NCBI RefSeq assembly: GCF_964340395.1
Contig: NC_135556.1
Span: 3,281,501 to 3,345,500, forward strand
Direction of reading: 5' to 3'
From: Glandiceps talaboti
Lineage: Eukaryota > Hemichordata > Enteropneusta > Spengelidae
Length of the DNA: 64,000 nucleotides
The translations under genes were made by a program, and so were the position numbers. The first letter of the stretch is position 1. Every line of letters starts with the position of its first letter. Below are positions 56,098 through 64,000 of the stretch, in pieces. The notes under the pieces were generated by a model. The model made no database searches and was not told the DNA's origin. It saw only the letters and a list, made by a program, of their open reading frames with translations.

Positions 56098-58149
56098 CTG
56101 AAAAACAAAAAAAGGAGTTTGTATCAAATCTTGTATTACGTAACTGAATATACTTAAGGTAGATTATCAAACCAATGAAAAATTTATAGATTTCATCACA
56201 AAATAACACAGATGTTATTAATAATTACTGAGGCAAAGAATACATTTTCATTCAACCCTGTGAGATGCTTTGGCTTGGTACAAACATACAATTTATAAAT
56301 GGCTCCAATTATATCCATATGATGATTGAAGGCTTTTTGGAAAAAAATCTTCATTCTCATTATGTTAATTGAAAATTTTTTGCAGTAAGGTTTTCTTCTC
56401 AACACTGTGTTTCTGATAGGTGGGACACAATCAAGGGTGAAAGCCTGAGGTCGAGCTAAAGTCATCTCCACACTTCAATGATATATATAACAGCTGATCA
56501 GAGAAGGTAGTTGACAGCAGCAGAGAACAGTGGCTTTAGTGGTCTGAGGTAAAAATAACCACAATGGATCAACCAAAATGTGTGAATGACAATGTCTACA
56601 CACTCATCAAACTCACAATTACCATACATGTATAACAGTAGTGAGATTACCATCATGACTGAGCATAGAACCTAACTGAAAAAGGCATCAGATACAAGAA
56701 CCTTTCTCTTGACATATGCTTCAAGGGAAATGTTCCAAATTAAGCTTTAGTTGCCTTTTTGTGAGAAATCAATTTGAAACTAAGTAAGCGGTATCACCAG
56801 TCTGAACTTGGAATACGCTATGTGGGCTAAAATGCAACCACAGACAGTACAGCTAGGGGTCACATCACATCACTAGTAGTGAAATGAATCATACTTCACA
56901 AAGCACAGACAAAAGAAACAGTTCACACCATATACACAGAATAAGAAAAGATATGCATAGAATTGCAAAACGGTTGCTATACAAACATTAAGATGTAATC
57001 CTCAGTAAGAACACAAACATTATAACCATGTATGTTAATGTACATATCCTAGAGGTCATGGGTTATTGAATAGATTACCATGTGTGCATACATTACTCAA
57101 CCCACAAAATAGAAATTAGCTCAAAGGAAAATTTCAACTTTTGCTAGACACTTCGGGCTAGCCCTTACTGGCAACCTTTGGTAGCCATCATAGTGAGGAA
57201 AATAGCCCGAGGGGTCTAGCAGCAAGACTAGATGGCACTTAGGTGCCCAAGGAAGCAGAACAATAAACTGTACAGAAAAGCCCACACCCCAATTATAAAA
57301 CCACAGACAAGTTACTTGTCTGTGATATAACATATGTATGTTGAGGCCTGATGTACAGAAGAACTCCATGCCAGATGGTGTCCATTCACACCATGTCTTG
57401 ACTAACCTCTTCATTATATTTTATGGACAAATGTGATCCACTGCCTATGCTAGAAGTTTCAGCTTTTACCGGTAAAAATGGGTTGGGGTCACAATATCCT
57501 AAAGGCTTCCAAGAGTAATTGAAGGTTTGAAACTTTGATAAGGAAGCACCTCTAAAGCAAACAACAAAGACTGCTACACTTTAATTAGTTCACAGACAAC
57601 TAACTTCTTAGTTGTCTGTGATTCGTTCAACACTTTGAGAAAACAAATGAAATGCAAGGCCACTCCACAGTAGAATGCTTACTGTTCACACGTTTTGGAC
57701 AATGACATGTTAGTAATTGTTACCATAAAATTACCATCTTCACTTGAAAATCAACCATTCTGTTGCCCCACACTTTGTCATTGCAAAACATATACAATGT
57801 CAATGCATGGTAGTCTACACTGTGCCAACACCATATGTGCACATACATACGGGTAAATTTAAAAACGTGCAACATCGAACAACAGTTTTGAGATCGTAGT
57901 AAAAAAGTTTGTGGTGGTCTGTGTCTATAGTCAACACAGCGACTTTAATAGCGAATGAAACTACATTTGATTAAGATCAACAGTCATTTCTTGTCAAAAA
58001 TACACCCTAGAAGTGGGACAGAAGAAAGGAAGTACCATAGATGGATCTTTGAGTAATTAATTACTCCAAGGATGGATGTAAAATTTCTATTGACGATAAC
58101 ATTCACAACAACAGAAATCAACTTTCCAAAATGATAGAGCTACACTTAC
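56098..58149 (-). other. Candidate 2.05-kb intron on the minus strand
   Basis: Begins with the minus-strand donor GTG|GTAAGT at 58149 and ends with ttttcag at 56098. Holds only short random frames; one at 57121-57414 on the minus strand has no recognisable product. Confidence 0.33.
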
Positions 58150-58254
58150 CACAATCTCGGAACTTTCACTTCCACTCTGTATCAAAGTGACATTTCCACT
58201 AGGGCAAGTTTTCCTTCTTTCCATTGATCTGCCATATGATGGTAACATTGCCAT
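58150..58254 (-). CDS. Candidate first coding exon of a small minus-strand gene
   Basis: Minus-strand ATG at 58254, 35 codons (MAMLPSYGRSMERRKT, then CPSGNVTLIQSGSESSEIV), then a perfect donor GTG|GTAAGT. Spliced to 56097-56053 it gives 49 residues. A TAG lies directly before the ATG, so this is either the true start or an internal exon with acceptor cttag. No signal peptide or membrane helix. Not recognised. Confidence 0.35.
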
Positions 58255-59984
58255 CTAAGCATTAAATTTGAAGACTAGAACATGACGCGTGATGATTTTC
58301 GATCAAGCACTAGTATGCTGCTTTTGCAGATTATGACATGTAGACTGTGATAATCTCAGGATATTTTATCATGAGTACGTAACACTGTCAGGTCATTAAA
58401 TCATATTCGGAAAATGCTCATTTGCATACTATTTACATATTTTGTATTATGTTGGGCATGTTTTATAACCAATGACAGTGTGCTAATTATTTCCAAATGT
58501 AGCATTCAGCACAGACAGTGTTTCTTGTCCGTGACAAAATGCACAATTTTTTTAATTGACTTGAAAACAACATTTGGGGAATGTCAGGTAACTATAGGCG
58601 TAAAATATACTTTTAAGCCCTATATACATATCTGAGTAAGAAAAAATTTCAATGGTGCACCCATGAAATATTAAATATGTCAGAAATGATGTGCTTCACT
58701 TACAGATATATTTATATGATCATGCAAGAGAGACAACATCTACTGGCCAAGACAATGTTGTGTTATCACTGTGAGTGCAAAAGTAAAGTACATACAGACA
58801 TTGCTACAATCTGAATACAAGGGTGACTGTCACTCTTTTGTCATGTTAATACATTTCGACAATGAACATGAGTTTAAGGATATCCCAGGTAGTGGGTTAT
58901 ACTTCCATGATTTTTCCAAGCAAATCGATAGTTATTTAGTTTACCATTCACCAACAGCTATTCAGATTGTCAGTAGATTTCAGCAAAATGCCAATATTTT
59001 TGTGATGTTGACTAAATGTTTTCTCATAGTACCAGATACATGGTCAAAATATTCATCTTTCAATCAGCAATCAGAATCAAAATTAAGTCCTCTCTGTTTT
59101 AAGGACAAATGAAATTTTTTGTCATCAAAGTGATATGCACTGCTAACAGGTAAATGTTACCACTATCAGTGATCACAGGCAAACCCTTCCCTAAGTTCTG
59201 ATGCAAAATGTTTAGTTCTCCAACCCCAATTCTGAGAATTTATCCCGAGATATTACATATAGGACATAATCACAATGTGTATGAACTCTGTACATTATTA
59301 GAAGAAACTGTCAACTTTCAAATAAATTAGTTTTGTAAACAAACAGAATGCTGCATGTCTGAGATACCTTTAAAATTTAAACTATTTCTGGTTGTGAGTA
59401 AATCACACACAAGATGGTCCACATACGGCGAGCCGTTGCGCAACTATTCTCATGAAACCACATTAAATCATTCTCAAAGTGTTTATATGAAATGTTCATG
59501 AGAAGAAGGAAAGCAATTTCAGTGACATAAGGGGTAGACCATACGATATCCGGGGGGGGGGGGGGCTTGGAAGATTGGCGAAGAGTCATTATTTTTTTCC
59601 CCACCTGCTTGCCTGAGAATTATTTTTTTTCTCCTTCGCCTATGCTGGCAACTTTTTTTTTTTGCTTCTTTGAGATATCCAGTTTTTTTTACGACAATGT
59701 TGAACACCTACTTTTGTTGCTACAATTTTCTGTTTGGTTTTCGCAGAGAGTAAAAAGATGCTGTTCTTTCACACACAGATTTTATTTAGAAAACTACATA
59801 TTTCATACATGTTTGATTTTCACATCATTGACAGTTTTTATACCACACTGAAAATACAAATCGGAAACTTGATTGGTTAGCTCAACATTCAGATAGACTG
59901 GTCAGTTTCTCCAGCTTGGGGGGGATGGGGGGGTGTGTCAGTGTTTTTTTCCACTGGGCCAACAAAAAGTCACTGACCTCCGTG
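58255..59984. other. Nothing recognised
   Basis: Open frames here start at non-ATG codons or are short. A G-run at 59551-59564 and T-runs near 59620-59690 are the only marked features. Confidence 0.5.
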
Positions 59985-60600
59985 AATAAAGTTTCATAGC
60001 ATTTGACAGTAAGCTGTAGAGGGAAGAGCTTTGAGACTGGGATATGTCCACCTCTTGTGTGAGTGTGTGTGAATGGGGGGGGGGGGCTGGTCTAGGGGGT
60101 CTCTGGAAAGAAGCCCTGGAGGATTTTTACTTCTAAAGGCAATGTTTAGGCTATTCAAACTTCAGACAATAATTTGCAAGCTTTACAAGACAGCTCTAAC
60201 ATGTAAAAAGCAACTACATAAGGTTGAAACATTTTTGAAATAAAGTTTCATAGCATCTTGACAGTAAGAGGTGGAGGAAAGAACTTTGATTTGAAACTGG
60301 AACATGTATACCTCTTATGGGGGAGGGGTTTCTAGGGGGTCTCCCCCTAGAAGCCTTGGATGATTTGTACTCTTAAAGCCAATTTTCAGGCTATTAACAG
60401 ACACTTTCAGACAATAATTTGCAAGCTTTACAAGACAGCTCCAACAATTGTAAAAAGCAACTGCACATGGTTGAAACATTTTTGAAATAAAGTTTCAAAG
60501 CATCTTGACAGTGGTGGAGGGAAGAACTTTGATTTGAGGCTTGGACATGTCTACCTTTTAAGTGGGTCCTAGGGGATCTCCCCTAGAAGCTTTTGAATTT
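59985..60600. repeat. About 250-bp tandem repeat, 2.5 copies
   Basis: aataaagtttcatagcat recurs at about 59987, 60239 and 60485 (aataaagtttcaaagcat), with shared segments caagctttacaagacagctc and tctagggggtctc. The copies are diverged. Confidence 0.85.
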
Positions 60601-60667
60601 TTTTTTACCAATTTTGGTGAATCTTATTGTTGGTTTAATGAATGAGTGGCCTCTAGGTTGATGGAGT

Positions 60668-61118
<451 letters not shown>

Positions 61119-61410
61119 GATTTGGTATACAGTAAAACACACCGCCCTGGCCCATTTGGTATAAAGTAAAACTTTCCATCCTGGCCTATTTGGTATACAG
61201 TAAAACATATCATCCTGGCCCAATCGGTATAGAGTCTTCCCATCCTGGCCTATTTGGTATACAGTAAAACACACCGCCCTGGCCCATTTGGTATAAAGTA
61301 AAACTTTCCATCCTGGCCTATTTGGTATACAGTAAAACATATCATCCTGGCCCAATCGGTATAGAGTCTTCCCATCCTGGCCCATTTAGTATACAGTAAA
61401 ACATACTCAC
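61119..61410. repeat. Composite repeat of about 31-39-bp units in a higher-order unit of about 130 bp
   Basis: Units of the type tttggtatacagtaaaac..tcctggccca. The ordered block (caccgccc, tttccatcc, atatcatcc, gagtcttcccatcc) occurs twice. Confidence 0.9.
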
Positions 61411-62642
61411 TATTTGCTAAAATCAACGCATTATGGACAGACATGTCACCTCCATTAATTGGATCAGTGGATGCTTACACTTTGTATTACTTTAAGTAGC
61501 CTATATGAACTTAGTTTGTATCACTTTAAGTAACCTATATCAACTCAGTTTGTAGTATTTTAATTAGTAATAAGCTTGTTCACCAATATAATAATAATAA
61601 TAATAAATATTAATCTTAAAAAAGATACATACAGAATAAATGGCAAAAGGGATCAAGAAATAGCAAAGCTAGTCAAGCTTGTATCCCCTTAGTGACTAAC
61701 AAGCACACTCGTACTTGTAGGTGTATATATTCGATGTTCAAGATTGCCACAGAAACTATAAAAAAATAAGAAACATAACAAACTGACAAGGCACAACAAT
61801 CAACAGAGGAACAGTAAAATTGATACACATACAATCACGAGTCAGTTCACGAAAGAAATATAAAGTTGTACATGACATTATAGTTATACATATTCTGAGA
61901 ATAACAACTCTCAACACTGTCTTTTTAAAATTCATGCGTGAGCCAATAGACTGAATCTCAACAGGTATATTAGCCATTATCAACTCGATCAGTCTGTATT
62001 AGTTTAAGAAACCTCTACTAACTTAGCTTGCATAAGTTTAAGTAGCCTATATCAAATATATGATGTACATGTAGTTTTCATCAAATTGTCTGATGTCGTT
62101 TTCACCCAACGTATGTGATTTATCTAAGATTGAAAGTCATCAAACTTGCAGGTACACATAATGAAGTGGTCAGCCATTATTATGTTGTATGCCACCAACA
62201 CTTTTATTCACCCCAAACACACACATACTTCACCATGCATGCATATAACTCTATTGAAGTGAGTTCACTTGAGATAATGAGAAGAAGATGGACAACACAA
62301 AAGCCTTATTTAAAACAAAAATAATTTATTATTATAAGTTTATTTTTCGAAATAACTATAACAGTGGGTATTTATTTACAGAAATTCAGAGAACAGTACT
62401 CAAAATATACAATATATTAAATACTATTATGTACACATCATTAAATTACAAATATATAGATATATATATATATATATAGATTTATTAAGGTTTGTATTTT
62501 TTTGGCCGATGACCAACAGTACTGAATAAACGATTGATTGATATAGATTGATTGCATCATGTTAGTGGAGAAGATACATCCCTACTAGAATCACATGCAA
62601 TACAAACACAATACCTGACCATGTGGTCAAAGACATTATAGG
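61411..62642. other. Nothing recognised except a possible retroelement tail
   Basis: tactgaataaacgattgatt near 62520 has the look of the 3' end of a non-LTR element (AATAAA followed by a short TTGA repeat). No reverse-transcriptase coding is visible before it. Confidence 0.35.
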
Positions 62643-62757
62643 CTATTTTTCTTTGACTGTGAAAGTATACATAGTGCCATTAGTGGCCAGTATCTTATTC
62701 TTGATATTATCAATAACTTTGACTACATCTTCAAAGGTAATATCAAATTGCACAAAC
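62643..62757 (-). CDS. Very tentative terminal exon, minus strand
   Basis: Minus-strand open frame after a weak acceptor (gaaaaagcag): FVQFDITFEDVVKVIDNIKN then KILATNGTMYTFTVKEK-stop. The composition is protein-like, but the acceptor has no pyrimidine tract and I found no convincing upstream exon. Could be chance. Confidence 0.2.
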
Positions 62758-64000
62758 CTGCTTTTTCAATTTATAATAAAAGGCTTGGTTATCTAAAGGT
62801 AAGGATACTTCAGTATATTTGAAAATAAGATGTATTTACCTAAGGGTTGGGACACAATTGGTATATGTAAGGATCATGGTAGCGGTCACATAAAGTTGCA
62901 AATGAAAAAAGCTCACTTTTCTTGTTTAGTCAATTTAAAACACTAATTTCAATCTTTGCAAATCAACTTTTTTTTCAAACAAAAAATCAACATTTTGATT
63001 AAATTTCTAAGAAAAGCTAAAATTGTTTCAAAGTAAATATCAAATGACAGGTACATTTTCAAAACTCTAAAAAGTTGCAATAAGTACATAGACGTCAAGG
63101 AACTGGACGAAATCTTGTGATACATGAGACTTGCTATACCTTACTGTTGGAGACTCCAAAATCTTGCGATAGTTTGTGATGTTGTTACCTGCCATTTTCA
63201 AAAACATGTCTTTTCATCGTCGTGCGATATAGATGTCAAACTACTAACTAAAAATGTTTTCTGAGTAAAATTGAACACAAAACTGATGATCGGGCATGAT
63301 GTCCAGACTTAAAAGCAAAGGGTATTTGAATCTCTTATAATTTTTTGACGACATAGAAAACTCCTAGTTGAAGTCTGCAGAATCGTGTTTGACATCACGT
63401 CGGCCATTTACACCATTCAAAAACATCTAATATTTTCCAAGAGTACTGTCACAAATTTCTCAGATCTGAACCATTGATATAGCCATGAAAAAACACGGAA
63501 TCCCCGAGGAGCTATGTATAAGAGCCTGGACATTGTTTTACTCAATTTCTCACATCAGAGATTTTTTATTACCATAAAACTGGTTTACCTTTATTATTGT
63601 GGCAAAATAAACATAATAAGCTAAATTATTCACGCTGACAGTCAGTTTACTGTTTTATAAAGGTGAAAACTTATACTGTATACAAACTTTGGATATAAGA
63701 CTTCTGAAAATCTCAAATTCTGAATCAGATTCACAGACAAATAGACAATTGAATCTTAGAATAAATAGTCCCTGAGTGGCTATTGATATATGTACTTCCA
63801 AATCATACCACAAACATACATTGACTGGCCAGTCTTTTTTTCATTTATTCACACAAACATACCACTTGATTATACTTTACTGTACAGGCCCCCACTATTT
63901 TCAATGACTCTTATCATACTAAGTACATACATCAATAGAACACTTAGGTTTAAAATAGATGGCTAGGAATTTTATATCTTCAGCACTGTAACACTGAATA
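62758..64000. other. Nothing recognised
   Basis: AT-rich sequence to the right edge without arrays, element ends or supportable exons. Confidence 0.5.

Noticed and set aside
57121-57414. 97-codon minus-strand frame inside the candidate minus-strand intron
   Set aside because: No recognisable protein, no fit in phase with the neighbouring candidate exons, and a Cys/Trp-rich random look.
58771-59112. 113-codon plus-strand frame
   Set aside because: Begins with GTG rather than ATG, has no splice sites that fit and no recognisable domain. Such a length is expected by chance in this much sequence.
62821-62930. Possible upstream exon (CTTAG|GTAAAT donor, minus strand) for the terminal frame at 62643-62757
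   Set aside because: The phase fits, but no acceptor with a pyrimidine tract exists before the upstream in-frame stop, so the exon cannot be supported.

Overview
The window is animal nuclear DNA: AT-rich and intron-dense, with GT-AG introns and no bacterial-type operons. It is dominated by one gene on the + strand, the orthologue of vertebrate NEK1 (NIMA-related kinase 1). The gene enters from the left edge inside the kinase domain and runs about 44 kb to its stop codon. I assembled 30 exons (1302 to 45413) by hand from splice sites, reading phase and remembered similarity to human NEK1. They join into one open frame of 1312 codons plus a stop. About 130 N-terminal residues (kinase N-lobe and HRD motif) lie off the left edge. 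The intron density and repeat types (piggyBac-like remnant, TTAA-flanked MITEs, minisatellites) suggest a marine invertebrate, but I cannot name the species.

Layout. 1-1300: end of the upstream intron, with a piggyBac-like remnant. 1302-4687: rest of the kinase domain. 4950-15092: basic, coiled-coil-prone region. 18090-30198: fast-evolving low-complexity middle. 35018-39043: acidic stretch and the conserved C-terminal block. 45403-45413: a tiny last exon encoding Asp-Asn-Asp-stop, like the human C-terminus. 45414 to about 48680: probable 3' UTR. 48.7-56 kb: apparently intergenic, with two large minisatellites. 56-64 kb: a weak two-exon minus-strand candidate, simple repeats, and no other gene I can recognise.

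The striking feature is that many NEK1 introns carry their own minisatellite family (units about 27-66 bp, a few to about 90 copies), together around half of the gene span. In three places the arrays touch splice sites. The exon 10 donor region has been tandemly duplicated into an array of in-frame 27-nt potential micro-exons. The exon 2 acceptor is the edge of a 65-bp array. A piece of exon 28 is copied 58 bp downstream at the start of a 59-bp array.

Mobile elements inside the gene include three TTAA-flanked MITE-like elements, a fold-back MITE family (two copies), a dispersed repeat pair, and a 1.4-kb DNA transposon with 78-bp terminal inverted repeats inserted into a 50-bp minisatellite. 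Species, element families, expression and splicing would all need computation or RNA data. The long two-strand open frames in the window come from repeat units whose length is a multiple of three and are not called as genes.
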